Notes under the pieces: model-generated
Told to the model about the DNA's origin: nothing
The model's database searches: none
The model's input: the letters and a program-made list of their open reading frames with translations, nothing else
Shown here: positions 33,543 to 42,162 of the stretch, one piece after another
Position numbering within the stretch: position 1 is the stretch's first letter
Layout of the letters: each line of letters opens with the position of its first letter
Assembly: GCA_964415675.1 (NCBI GenBank)
Contig: CAYQBG010000001.1
Span: forward strand, 1 to 64,000
Direction of reading: 5' to 3'
From: UBA5336 sp964415675
Lineage (GTDB): Bacteria; Pseudomonadota; Alphaproteobacteria; Caulobacterales; Hyphomonadaceae
Length of the DNA stretch: 64,000 nucleotides
Made by a program: the position numbers and the translations under genes

Positions 33543-35339
33543 CTATTCCACAAGCGCCGCATCGATCACTTCGAGCTGCACCCGTCGCCTGCCATTCCAT
33601 TCATCAGCCTTCAGGCGCCCGGCCAGATGCAGCCGCGCACCCGAAAGGGCGGCCTCACCAATGGCCTCATCGGCCATCCGCCAGGCGATGCATTCTATCC
33701 GTCCGGTCTCATCTTCGGCCTGAAACTTCAGATGGTTCGTCCCGATCCGCCGGGCACTGACGATTCGCAGGTCGCGAAACCCCAGCACGGGCTGGCGTGC
33801 GCCGGCACCGAACGGCCCGATCCGGTCAATCTGTTCGCAAAGATCTATCGTGGCCGCGCCGGGCGCGACAAGTGTGTCGATCTCCAGCTCACGCGCGGCG
33901 GCCCGCTCAGCAGAATAGTCGGCCATATGCGGGGCCATCCAGTCGCGCAGCACATCAATCTGTTCCGGCTCACAGCTCAGCCCGCCCGCCATGGCATGAC
34001 CGCCACCGGAGAGGATCACCCCCTCTTTTGCCGCCGCAGCAATCGCATCGCCGATATTCACGCCCGTCACCGAACGTGCCGAGCCTTTCGCCACCGGTCC
34101 GAGTCCCTCGCCCCAGCCTATCACTATGGCGGGCAGGTGAAACCGCTCCTTCAGCCGACCCGCGACGATACCGATGACGCCGGGATGCCAGCCCTCACCA
34201 CTGGCGATCAGGATCCCGCAATCGGGGTCGGCGGCAATCTGCCTCTCGGCCTGAGCCGTTGCCGCTTCAAGGATCTCCTGCTCGATCGCCTTGCGTTCGT
34301 CATTGAGCGCATGCAGCCGCTCAGCCAGCGCAATCGCCTCTGCGCGATCATCGGCCGCCAGGAGTTTCGCCGCCAGCCAGGGATCGCCCACCCGTCCGCC
34401 GGCATTAAGGCGGGGGCCGAGCATGAAAGCGGCGTGATAAACGCTGTCGATCGTGCCAAGCCCGGCGACATCGCCAAGCGCACGAAGCCCGGGATTGTCG
34501 CCGCGCGCCATCACCTTCAGACCTTGACGGACAAAGGCGCGGTTGACCCCGCGCAGGGGCGCCATGTCGCAAAGCGTACCCAGGGCACACAGGTCCAGCC
34601 ATTGCATCAGGTCGGGCAACCCGCCCTCAGGCGCCACACCGCGCTGGCGCGCCAGACGGTTAACCGCCGCCACAAAAACGAAAACAACTCCGGCAGCGGC
34701 GAGATGACCGCAGCCTGACGCGCAGTCCGACCGGTTGGGGTTCACCAGCGCGGCGGTTTCCGGGATTTCGTCTCCCTGCATGAGGTGGTGATCGATCACG
34801 ATCACTGGCAGATCGATCTCACGCGCCTCCGCCAGGGCCTTTGTCGCCGCAGCGCCACAATCCACCGTGATGACAAGATCGGCGCCGCCCGCCTTCAGGT
34901 AGCGGAAGGCCTCCGGCGACGGCCCATAGCCTTCCTCCAGCCGGTCGGGAACATAAAGACCAAGTTCACGGCCCCAGGCGCGAAAATAGCGCGCCAGCGT
35001 GGCTGAACTCGTCCCGCCATCCACATCATAATCGGCGAATACCGTGACATTGCGCCCGTCCAGCAGGGCGTCGAGCACGAGCCCGGCCGCCTTGTCCATA
35101 TCGGCAAAGCTGGAGGGATCGGGAAAGGCCGTGCGCAGCGTCGGCGACAGGAACTCGTCGACCTCTTCAGGCGCAACATCGCGCTGCGCAAGCAGGCGGG
35201 CGAGAAGGTCATTGCCCTCCAGGCGCGCTGCGAGCCGGCGCACCAGCGCCTCGTCACTCGCCGGCAGGGTCCAGAACCGACCCGTCAGGGACTGGCCGAC
35301 ACCGAAAAGATGATCGCTTGATCGTGCTGGCTCGCTCAT
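33543..35339 (-). CDS. recJ: Single-stranded-DNA-specific exonuclease RecJ
   Basis: 5'-3' exonuclease of recombination and base-excision/mismatch repair; 598 aa, normal length. DHH phosphoesterase motifs: FADYDVDGGTSS (motif I-II), VIDHHLMQGDE (motif III, DHH), and in the DHHA1 domain SGGGHAMAGG, then an OB-like C-terminal domain. Start at ATG 35339 (MSEPARSSD): no ribosome site, and a -10 element ends 7 bases upstream, so the mRNA is probably leaderless. Longer in-frame starts would cross the promoter and the divergent uvrD. Divergent from uvrD. Confidence 0.95.
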   Translation of the reverse strand: MSEPARSSDHLFGVGQSLTGRFWTLPASDEALVRRLAARLEGNDLLARLLAQRDVAPEEVDEFLSPTLRTAFPDPSSFADMDKAAGLVLDALLDGRNVTVFADYDVDGGTSSATLARYFRAWGRELGLYVPDRLEEGYGPSPEAFRYLKAGGADLVITVDCGAAATKALAEAREIDLPVIVIDHHLMQGDEIPETAALVNPNRSDCASGCGHLAAAGVVFVFVAAVNRLARQRGVAPEGGLPDLMQWLDLCALGTLCDMAPLRGVNRAFVRQGLKVMARGDNPGLRALGDVAGLGTIDSVYHAAFMLGPRLNAGGRVGDPWLAAKLLAADDRAEAIALAERLHALNDERKAIEQEILEAATAQAERQIAADPDCGILIASGEGWHPGVIGIVAGRLKERFHLPAIVIGWGEGLGPVAKGSARSVTGVNIGDAIAAAAKEGVILSGGGHAMAGGLSCEPEQIDVLRDWMAPHMADYSAERAAARELEIDTLVAPGAATIDLCEQIDRIGPFGAGARQPVLGFRDLRIVSARRIGTNHLKFQAEDETGRIECIAWRMADEAIGEAALSGARLHLAGRLKADEWNGRRRVQLEVIDAALVE

Positions 35340-35346
35340 TCGCAGA

Positions 35347-35376
35347 GTATAACAGAGTCGCGGCGGCCGGATACAA
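35347..35376 (-). promoter_or_regulatory. Candidate recJ promoter (leaderless start)
   Basis: Read on the minus strand: TTGTAT (35371-35376), 18 bases, TTATAC (35347-35352), then 7 bases to the recJ ATG, placing the transcription start at the start codon. The spacer contains a GAGTC (GANTC) CcrM site at 35355-35359, so the promoter could sense methylation state. Confidence 0.5.
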
Positions 35377-35448
35377 GAACCGGGCGCAGCGCAGGGCCGG
35401 GAACCCGGGACCTGAATGCGTTCTCGCCGCCCCACCCGCACGCGCCCC

Positions 35449-35478
35449 CTAACAGTGCTGCGCGTTCCTGCTATATTC
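35449..35478 (+). promoter_or_regulatory. Candidate uvrD promoter with LexA-like box (leaderless start)
   Basis: CTAACA (35449-35454), 17 bases, TATATT (35472-35477), then 7 bases to the ATG at 35485, again putting the transcription start at the start codon. GTTC-N7-ATTC at 35464-35478 is one mismatch from the alphaproteobacterial LexA box GTTC-N7-GTTC and covers the -10 element, where a repressor would block RNA polymerase. Confidence 0.4.
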
Positions 35479-35484
35479 GCAGAT

Positions 35485-37818
35485 ATGAGCACTCCTGCGA
35501 ATCGCCCCTCCATCAGCCAGCTGGCCTCTGCGCGTGCGCCGTCCGCGCCTGCTGGCGACGCCGCCTATCTGGACGGCCTCAACCCCGAACAGCGTGAAGC
35601 AGTGCTGGCCACTGACGGGCCGCTCCTGGTCCTCGCCGGGGCGGGTACCGGCAAGACACGGGTGCTGACCACGCGGCTCGCCCATATCATCTCGACGGGA
35701 AAAGCCTGGCCGAGCCAGACACTGACCGTCACCTTCACCAACAAGGCCGCCCGCGAGATGCGCGAGCGCGCTCTCTCCCTGATCGGCGATGCCGGAGAGG
35801 GGCTGCGCTGGCTGGGCACATTCCACTCGATCAGCGCGCGCATCCTGCGACAGCATGCCGAACTGGTGGGCCTGAAACCCTCTTTCACCATCATCGATAC
35901 CGATGACGCCATCCGCCTGTGCAAACAGATTATCCAGGCGGAGAATATCGACCCCAAACGCTGGACACCGCGTTATCTCGCCTCACTTATAGATGGCTGG
36001 AAAAACCGGGCACTGACGCCCGGCAATGTGCCCGAAGAGGAAGCCTATCAGTTCGCCGACGGGCGCGGGATCAAGTGTTACGAAATCTACCAGGCCAGGC
36101 TGAAAGTGCTCAATGCCTGCGATTTCGGTGACCTGCTGATCCATAATATCACCATCTTCCAGAACAATCCCGACCTCCTGGGCGAGCTGCACCGCAAGTT
36201 CCGCTACATCCTCGTCGATGAGTATCAGGACACCAATGTCGCGCAGTATCTCTGGCTTCGGTTGCTGGCACAGGGGACTGGCAATATCTGCTGCGTGGGC
36301 GATGACGACCAGTCCATCTATGGCTGGCGGGGCGCGGAAGTCGACAATATCTTGCGCTTCGAGAAGGATTTCCCCGGCGCACATGTGATCCGGCTGGAGC
36401 GCAATTACCGCTCCACCGCGCCCATCCTTGCCGCCGCCAGCGCCGTCATCGACCACAATAAGAGCCGGCTGGGCAAGACGCTGCATGTCGGCGATGAGAC
36501 CGCAGCCGATCCCGACGCGGAGAAGGTGCATGTACGCGGCCTTTGGGATGGCGAGGCCGAGGCGCGCTGGATCGGCGACGAGATTGAAGCCTGGACCGCC
36601 AAGGGCCGCAGCCATGAGGATGTCGCGGTTCTGGTACGCGCCTCCTGGCAGATGCGCGCCTTCGAGGAACGCTTCATCATGCTCGGCATTCCCTATCGCG
36701 TGATCGGCGGTCCACGCTTCTTCGAGCGCGCCGAAATCCGCGACGCGCTGGCCTATCTGCGTCTTGTGCGCAGCGCCGATGATGATCTCGCCTTTGAGCG
36801 CGTCGTCAACCAGCCCAAGCGCGGTGTCGGCGCCGCCAGCCTGCAGAAATTGCAGCTCTATGCCCGCGAGGATGGCCGCTCGCTGGCCACGATCACGCCG
36901 ATGGTCCTGCAGACCGACGAGATCAAGGGCGCCGCGAAACGCGGGCTCAACCAGTTTCTCGACCAGCTGAACATGTGGCGCGACCGGCTGGCGGGTGGCA
37001 TGGCGCATACCGAGCTCGCCGAGGTGATCCTCGATGAGAGCGGTTATACCGACATGCTGCAAAAGGACCGCAGCCCGCAGAGCCAGACGCGTCTCGACAA
37101 TCTGAAAGAGCTCATCCGCGCCATGGGCGAGTTCGACAGCCTGCCCGCTTTTCTCGAACATATCGAACTGATCATGGATGTCGGCAGCCAGGCCTCTGGC
37201 GATGAGGTGCAGATCCTGACGCTGCACGGGGCCAAGGGGCTGGAATGGCCGCTGGTCTTCCTGCCCGGCTGGGAAGAGGAGATCTTTCCGTCCAAACGCT
37301 CGATTGATGAGAGCGGGATGAAGGGGCTCGAGGAGGAGCGACGGCTCGCCTATGTCGGCATTACCCGGGCGCGCGAGAGCTGCCGGATCAGTTTTGTCGC
37401 CAATCGCGTGATTTTCGGACGCTGGCAATCGGTCCTTCCCTCGCGGTTCATCGACGAGCTGCCGCATGAACATGTCGATGCCATGGCCGATACCGGCTAT
37501 TCGACCCAGCCCGGCGCCGAGAGCGGCTTTTCAGGCACGGTCGAGGATCTTGGCGAGCGCTCAAGCTACACCTCGCCCGGCTGGCGGCGGATGAAAGCCA
37601 ATGCCCGCTCCGTCTCGGACGCCCCGCGCACACTCGAAGGCGAGGCCACGCTGATCGCGACATCAGGCGGCGCGTCGGGCTTCAAGCCCGGCCAGCGCGT
37701 CTTCCACGACAAGTTCGGCTATGGCCGGGTCAAGACCGCCGAGGGCAACAAGCTGACGGTGGATTTCGAAAAGACCGGCATGAAAAAGGTCATTTCGACG
37801 TTTCTGGTGGGGGCTTGA
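35485..37818 (+). CDS. uvrD: UvrD/PcrA-type DNA helicase
   Basis: Superfamily 1A 3'-5' helicase of nucleotide-excision and mismatch repair; 777 aa. Motifs in order: LNPEQREAV (Q motif), AGAGTGKT (Walker A), VDEYQDTN (motif II), DQSIYGWRGA (motif III), LERNYRST (motif IV), LTLHGAKGLEW (motif V) and VGITRARE (motif VI). The C-terminal about 60 residues, ending in a VFHDKFGYGRV Tudor-like segment, form the RNA-polymerase- or DNA-binding tail of UvrD/PcrA. Start ATG 35485 without ribosome site (see the promoter). Divergent from recJ; converges on the GST gene. Confidence 0.95.
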   Translation: MSTPANRPSISQLASARAPSAPAGDAAYLDGLNPEQREAVLATDGPLLVLAGAGTGKTRVLTTRLAHIISTGKAWPSQTLTVTFTNKAAREMRERALSLIGDAGEGLRWLGTFHSISARILRQHAELVGLKPSFTIIDTDDAIRLCKQIIQAENIDPKRWTPRYLASLIDGWKNRALTPGNVPEEEAYQFADGRGIKCYEIYQARLKVLNACDFGDLLIHNITIFQNNPDLLGELHRKFRYILVDEYQDTNVAQYLWLRLLAQGTGNICCVGDDDQSIYGWRGAEVDNILRFEKDFPGAHVIRLERNYRSTAPILAAASAVIDHNKSRLGKTLHVGDETAADPDAEKVHVRGLWDGEAEARWIGDEIEAWTAKGRSHEDVAVLVRASWQMRAFEERFIMLGIPYRVIGGPRFFERAEIRDALAYLRLVRSADDDLAFERVVNQPKRGVGAASLQKLQLYAREDGRSLATITPMVLQTDEIKGAAKRGLNQFLDQLNMWRDRLAGGMAHTELAEVILDESGYTDMLQKDRSPQSQTRLDNLKELIRAMGEFDSLPAFLEHIELIMDVGSQASGDEVQILTLHGAKGLEWPLVFLPGWEEEIFPSKRSIDESGMKGLEEERRLAYVGITRARESCRISFVANRVIFGRWQSVLPSRFIDELPHEHVDAMADTGYSTQPGAESGFSGTVEDLGERSSYTSPGWRRMKANARSVSDAPRTLEGEATLIATSGGASGFKPGQRVFHDKFGYGRVKTAEGNKLTVDFEKTGMKKVISTFLVGA

Positions 37819-37842
37819 ACCGATTTGTCATTCGGCTCCCTC

Positions 37843-37876
37843 AAGGCCCGCCTCCCCGGCCTTGAGCCGGGGCCTT
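37843..37876. repeat. GC-rich palindrome between uvrD and GST genes
   Basis: Perfect 7-bp inverted repeat CCCCGGC-CTTGA-GCCGGGG (37854-37872), flanked by AAGG and CCTT that extend the pairing around a 7-base internal loop. It sits between convergent genes. Palindromes of this CCCCGG...TTGA...CCGGGG type are often dispersed in intergenic regions of alphaproteobacterial genomes; it may act as a transcription end without U-tract. A similar core occurs at 54748-54765. Confidence 0.5.
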
Positions 37877-37964
37877 CATCCTCGTCTCTGAGAGGCCGCG
37901 CCTTCGAAGACCTTGCCCTGGCAGGCCCCGAATCTGCGCTTTGCCTCGTCCGGGAATGCGCAGA

Positions 37965-38615
37965 TCAGGCCGCTGCGAAAGGCAGGTCCGACATACGGGC
38001 ATGCCAGCGCCCGAGATTTTCCAGTTCCTTGTGCGGCTGCCACTTCATCACGCCGGCAAAGCCGCAGGCGATATGCGCCGTGATGTCAGCAATGGAGAAC
38101 CGGCCCGCCGCGATGAAGTCATTCCCGGCAAGATGCGCATCAAGGCGTTTCACGAAGGCCTTTGCATTGCGCTCGCTCTTCTGCGCGGTCATTTCGCATT
38201 GCGGGTTCTCAAGCGGCGCCATCATCGGATGGGCGTTGCGGAACCAGCTGGCAAACTGCACGAAGAACATCAGCTCCACGCGCCGGTCCCACATCTCGAT
38301 GAGCGCCTTTTCCTTCGCATCACTGCCCATCAGGTTCGGCTCGGGAAACATGCCTTCGAAATAGGTGCAGATCGCCCGGCTCTCAGTGATTGACGTCCCA
38401 TCATCGAGGATCAGGGCCGGCACCTGGCCAAACGGGCTGAGCTGGCGATAGTCCTCGCTCTTGTGCTCCTGCTCCATGATCGAGACTTCCGCAATCTCGA
38501 CGGCGTCGAGCTTGCCCTTGGCTTTCAGGAACTTCGTGACGCGTTCCGGATTGGGCGCCTTCGGTGTGTGATAGAGTTTCAAGCCTTTATCCTCCCAGAG
38601 ATTTTGAGGTGTCAT
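37965..38615 (-). CDS. Glutathione S-transferase family protein
   Basis: A 216-aa cytosolic protein with an N-terminal thioredoxin-like domain (LKLYHTPKAPNPERV, QVPALILDDGTSITESRAIC with the cis-Pro and the Glu-Ser glutathione-binding pair) and a C-terminal all-helical domain. No conserved Cys in the active-site loop, so it is more like Ser/Tyr-type bacterial GSTs. ATG at 38615 chosen over an in-frame TTG at 38651. It follows the carboxylase biotin-subunit gene by 48 bases on the same strand and may be cotranscribed; a role in leucine breakdown is not known. Confidence 0.87.
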   Translation of the reverse strand: MTPQNLWEDKGLKLYHTPKAPNPERVTKFLKAKGKLDAVEIAEVSIMEQEHKSEDYRQLSPFGQVPALILDDGTSITESRAICTYFEGMFPEPNLMGSDAKEKALIEMWDRRVELMFFVQFASWFRNAHPMMAPLENPQCEMTAQKSERNAKAFVKRLDAHLAGNDFIAAGRFSIADITAHIACGFAGVMKWQPHKELENLGRWHARMSDLPFAAA

Positions 38616-38663
38616 AACCGCGAACGGCGCATGGCCGCCAGCCTGCCCCAACGCAAAGCCTGA

Positions 38664-40562
38664 TCAGGCCTCTTCGACCAGTTTGACGATCATTTCGCCC
38701 TCAGCCATTTGGGCGCCGGTCTCTGCCCCCACCGCCTCGACCTCACCCTCGCGCGGGCTGTTGAGGGCATGTTCCATCTTCATCGCTTCCATCACAGCCA
38801 GCGTCTCACCCTTCGCGACCCGGTCCCCTGGCTTGACGTTTAGCGCGATCAGCTTGCCCGGCATTGGCGCCTTGAGGACGTCGCCGCCTTCGATCGCCTC
38901 GGCTTCGGCTTCATAATCGGGCACTTCGATGAGAAAGCTGTCACCCGCCGCCGTTACGGCAAAGCGGCCGGGCGAGAGATCAGTGACCAGCGGGATCGGC
39001 CCCTCCTCGCCGTCGATATCGGCGGCATGGGCGACCAGTTCGCCATCCAGCTTCAGCGCCATGCGCAATTGGGGGGCACTGTTGAGCCGCCAGCCATCGC
39101 GAATGTCCCACGGCTCGCCGGTCTCCGGCCCGGACAGGAGAATGTCCGTGACCGCCGCGAGTGCAGCGTCGCGATGTTCTGGCGGAACATGCGTCAGCCC
39201 ATCGCCTTCCTCGGCAATCCAGTTCACATGATGGCGTCCCTCGCCGAAATCGACGGAGACGATGCAGCGGCCGATAAAGCCGGCATTTCCCGGCACGCCG
39301 ACAAGCTGTGTGTGGGCGAGCGTGCCGGCCAGCGTGTCGATTGCCTCATCGCGCGTCGCCTCATGCACGATCAGCTTTGCGATCATGGAATCATAGGTCG
39401 GCGGCACTCTGTCACCCGGCTCGAAACCGGTATCCCAGCGCACACGAACCCCATCGGGAGGGTCCAGCGGGCCGAATGCAAGTATCAGCCCGGCGCCGGG
39501 CCGGAACCCCTCGCCGGGATCTTCGGCGCAGATCCGCGCTTCGATTGCGTGGCCGTCCATGGTGATCTCGTCCTGCGCGATCCCCAGCGGCTCGCCTGAC
39601 GCGACCTTCAGCTGCAAGGCCACAAGATCGAGCCCTGTGATCATCTCCGTCACCGGATGTTCCACCTGCAGTCTTGTATTCATCTCCAGGAACCAGAAAC
39701 TCTCGGGCGTCAGCGGGCCGGACCCGTCGACGATAAATTCCACCGTGCCGGCGCCTTCATACCCGACCTCTTCAGCAAGGCGCACGGCCGCATCAGTCAT
39801 CGCCGCGCGGACCTCTTCGCTCATGCCTGGCGCGGGCGCCTCCTCGACGACTTTCTGGCGCCGGCGCTGGAGCGAGCAATCGCGCTCGAACAGGTGGACG
39901 ACATTGCCGTGAGAATCGCCGAAAATCTGAACCTCGATATGGCGCGGCTGCTCGACCAACTTTTCGAGCATCACCCGGCCATCCCCGAAGGCGCTTTCAG
40001 CCTCCCTTACAGCACTTTCAAGCTCGCCTTCCAGCGCTGAGGACTCATTCACGAGCCGGATACCGCGACCGCCACCGCCGGCGACGGCCTTGATGAGGAG
40101 GGGATAGCCGACCTTCTCGGCTTCCTTCGCGAGGGTCACGGCATCCTGCTTTTCGCCGCGATAGCCCGGCAGGACAGGGACGCCGGCCTCCTCGGCAAGG
40201 CGTTTGGCCTCATCCTTCAGGCCCATGGCGCGGATCGTGTCGGGCCTGGGACCGACCCAGACGAGCCCCGCAGAGATCACGGCTTCAGCAAATTCGGCAT
40301 TCTCCGAAAGGAACCCGTAGCCCGGATGGATCGCGTCGCAGCCTTCCGCTTTCGCTGCCTCGATGATCCTGTCACCATTCAGATAGCTTTCCGCAGCCGC
40401 CGCTGGACCGATATGCACCGCGCCGTCAGCCTCGCGGACATGGCGGGCATAGGCGTCGGCATCGGAATAGACGGCGACCGCTCGTATCCCCCATTCGCGG
40501 CAGGTCTCTATAATCCGGCAGGCGATCTCGCCGCGATTGGCGATGAGGAGCGAGGAGATCAT
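38664..40562 (-). CDS. mccA: Methylcrotonyl-CoA carboxylase, biotin-carrying alpha subunit
   Basis: A 632-aa protein with a biotin carboxylase domain (about 1-450; IANRGEIACRI, the ATP-grasp Gly-rich GGGGRGIRLV and the EMNTRLQVEH active-site motif) and a C-terminal biotinyl domain with the modified Lys in EAMKMEHAL. Alpha subunits of acetyl-, propionyl- and methylcrotonyl-CoA carboxylases look alike; the neighbours (MCC beta subunit and methylglutaconyl-CoA hydratase) point to methylcrotonyl-CoA, an intermediate of leucine breakdown. Its ATG lies 3 bases after the hydratase stop. Confidence 0.9.
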   Translation of the reverse strand: MISSLLIANRGEIACRIIETCREWGIRAVAVYSDADAYARHVREADGAVHIGPAAAAESYLNGDRIIEAAKAEGCDAIHPGYGFLSENAEFAEAVISAGLVWVGPRPDTIRAMGLKDEAKRLAEEAGVPVLPGYRGEKQDAVTLAKEAEKVGYPLLIKAVAGGGGRGIRLVNESSALEGELESAVREAESAFGDGRVMLEKLVEQPRHIEVQIFGDSHGNVVHLFERDCSLQRRRQKVVEEAPAPGMSEEVRAAMTDAAVRLAEEVGYEGAGTVEFIVDGSGPLTPESFWFLEMNTRLQVEHPVTEMITGLDLVALQLKVASGEPLGIAQDEITMDGHAIEARICAEDPGEGFRPGAGLILAFGPLDPPDGVRVRWDTGFEPGDRVPPTYDSMIAKLIVHEATRDEAIDTLAGTLAHTQLVGVPGNAGFIGRCIVSVDFGEGRHHVNWIAEEGDGLTHVPPEHRDAALAAVTDILLSGPETGEPWDIRDGWRLNSAPQLRMALKLDGELVAHAADIDGEEGPIPLVTDLSPGRFAVTAAGDSFLIEVPDYEAEAEAIEGGDVLKAPMPGKLIALNVKPGDRVAKGETLAVMEAMKMEHALNSPREGEVEAVGAETGAQMAEGEMIVKLVEEA

Positions 40563-40565
40563 CTC

Positions 40566-41360
40566 CTACTCCGCCCAGCGCGGCTTGCGCTTTTCAAGGA
40601 AGGCGGAGAGTCCTTCCCTGCCCTCGTCGCTTGCCCTCCTGGCCGCAATTCGCCGGGCCGTATCATGGCTCAGCTGCTGGTTGATCACCGCGCCTGTGAC
40701 GTCGTGAACAAGCCGTTTTGCATCAGCGACAGCGCCCGGCGCTGTGTCGAACATCAGTTTCGACAGATGTTCCTCCATATCGGCGAGTCCCTGGGAGTCC
40801 TCAACGACATACTGGACAAGCCCGATCCTGTGCGCGAATTCGGCATCGAAACTCTCGCCCGTCACGAACAGGGCCTTGGCCCAGCGCGGGCCGATCGCAT
40901 CGATCACATAGGGGCTGATCGTTGCTGGCGTGAGGCCAAGCCGGACCTCTGAAAAACGGAACACGGCCGACGACATCGCCACAGCGACATCGCATGCCGC
41001 GACAAGTCCAGCCCCGCCGCCCATCGCCGCGCCCTGCACGATGGCGAGCGTCATCTGCGGCAGGCCGTGCAGCTTGCGCAGCATCTCGGCCAGCGCATAG
41101 GCGTCTTCCTCATTTTCCTTCTGCGTGTAGTCCGCCGCCGCTTCCATCCATTTCAGGTCGGCGCCAGCGGAAAAGGATTTGCCATTGCCGCGCAGGATCA
41201 CCATGCGCAGCTGGGTCTCGGCCCGCAGATTCTCGAAGGCGTCGGCGAGTTCCTCAACCACAAGCGCGTTGAAGGCATTGTGCTTTTCAGGTCTGTTCAG
41301 GGTGACGATGCCTACGCCGCCAAGCGTCGCATCGAGCTGGATGGTCTCATAGGTCTGCAT
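40566..41360 (-). CDS. Enoyl-CoA hydratase family, probable methylglutaconyl-CoA hydratase
   Basis: A 264-aa crotonase-fold protein. GIVTLNRPEKHNAFN, SAGADLKWM and GAAMGGGAGLVAACD form the oxyanion hole, and SEVRLGLTPATISPYV covers the second catalytic Glu region (Glu present in SEVRLG; the following position is Thr-Pro rather than Pro-Glu). Position between the MCC beta and alpha genes is that of liuC, which hydrates 3-methylglutaconyl-CoA to HMG-CoA in leucine degradation. Start ATG 41360 with GAGG 9 bases upstream. Confidence 0.87.
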   Translation of the reverse strand: MQTYETIQLDATLGGVGIVTLNRPEKHNAFNALVVEELADAFENLRAETQLRMVILRGNGKSFSAGADLKWMEAAADYTQKENEEDAYALAEMLRKLHGLPQMTLAIVQGAAMGGGAGLVAACDVAVAMSSAVFRFSEVRLGLTPATISPYVIDAIGPRWAKALFVTGESFDAEFAHRIGLVQYVVEDSQGLADMEEHLSKLMFDTAPGAVADAKRLVHDVTGAVINQQLSHDTARRIAARRASDEGREGLSAFLEKRKPRWAE

Positions 41361-41443
41361 TCGGTTCTGCCTCCCGACTCTTCAGCCTTCAGCAGTAAAG
41401 CGAAGACGGCGTCAGGGGAACCCGGACGCGCTCAAACTCGGGC

Positions 41444-42028
41444 TCAGTCAGCGCGCCGCCCATGCTCGTGCGCCTGCGCCAACCATCTGGCGCGCTTTTC
41501 CGGCGAGGCCGCCTCGACGCCGCCAAGAATCGTATGGCGGATCGGCTTGAAGCCAGACAGGCCCAGCATCGCGCGTTCGAGCGCCTTCAGCGCGCCCTGG
41601 TCCATCATCAGGGAATAAACCGGCCCCGGCATGCCCATGGTGACAATGATGCGGGCCGACTTGCCCTTCATCATCCGCTTTGGCCAGCCCTTGTTGCCTT
41701 CGGTTGTTTCCAGGAAAAAGCCGGCGCGGCCACACTGTTCGAAAAAGCCGCGCGCCCTCGCCGGCAGGCTGCCGAGCCAGAGCGGAAAGGCAATGATCAG
41801 GTGATCGGCGGCGGCAATCTTTTCGCGCTCGCTGAGGATCGGTTCGGGCGGCGGGCTCTCGAATTCGGCGGCGCTGGACAGGAGCGGAAAATCGAGAGCG
41901 CCAATATCGATCCGCGAAACGCCATGCCCGGCCTCACGCGCGCCATCCTCAGCTGCGTTGCAGAGCGCGGCCACGAAACGCTCTGGGCTCGGGTCGGGGT
42001 GGGCATTGATGATGCAGGTGTGGGACAT
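41444..42028 (-). CDS. NAD(P)H quinone reductase-like flavodoxin-fold protein
   Basis: A 194-aa protein of the NQO/modulator-of-drug-activity family (flavodoxin_2). CIINAHPDPSPERFV is the phosphate-binding start of the fold, FPLWLGSLPARARGFFEQ and MGMPGPVYSLM the FMN/FAD contacts. It reduces quinones or other electrophiles with NAD(P)H. Placed inside the leucine-degradation block between mccB and the hydratase gene, which is unusual. ATG at 42028 (MSHTCII) has no strong ribosome site; an in-frame start at 42076 is less likely. Confidence 0.83.
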   Translation of the reverse strand: MSHTCIINAHPDPSPERFVAALCNAAEDGAREAGHGVSRIDIGALDFPLLSSAAEFESPPPEPILSEREKIAAADHLIIAFPLWLGSLPARARGFFEQCGRAGFFLETTEGNKGWPKRMMKGKSARIIVTMGMPGPVYSLMMDQGALKALERAMLGLSGFKPIRHTILGGVEAASPEKRARWLAQAHEHGRRAD

Positions 42029-42162
42029 GGACTGATGATGGCCTTGCCCGCCTCCTTCAGCATTGATCCCGATCAAGCTCCATAGCGGTTCTCACCGCCG
42101 AGCGGGCCGAATCAATGCACGATCAATCCACATTTGAAAGCCACCCTCCAGCCAATCGCTGA

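Noticed and set aside
35983..37473. Long minus-strand open frame opposite uvrD
   Set aside because: Fully antisense to a well-matched helicase gene; a shadow of GC-rich codons with no recognisable domain.
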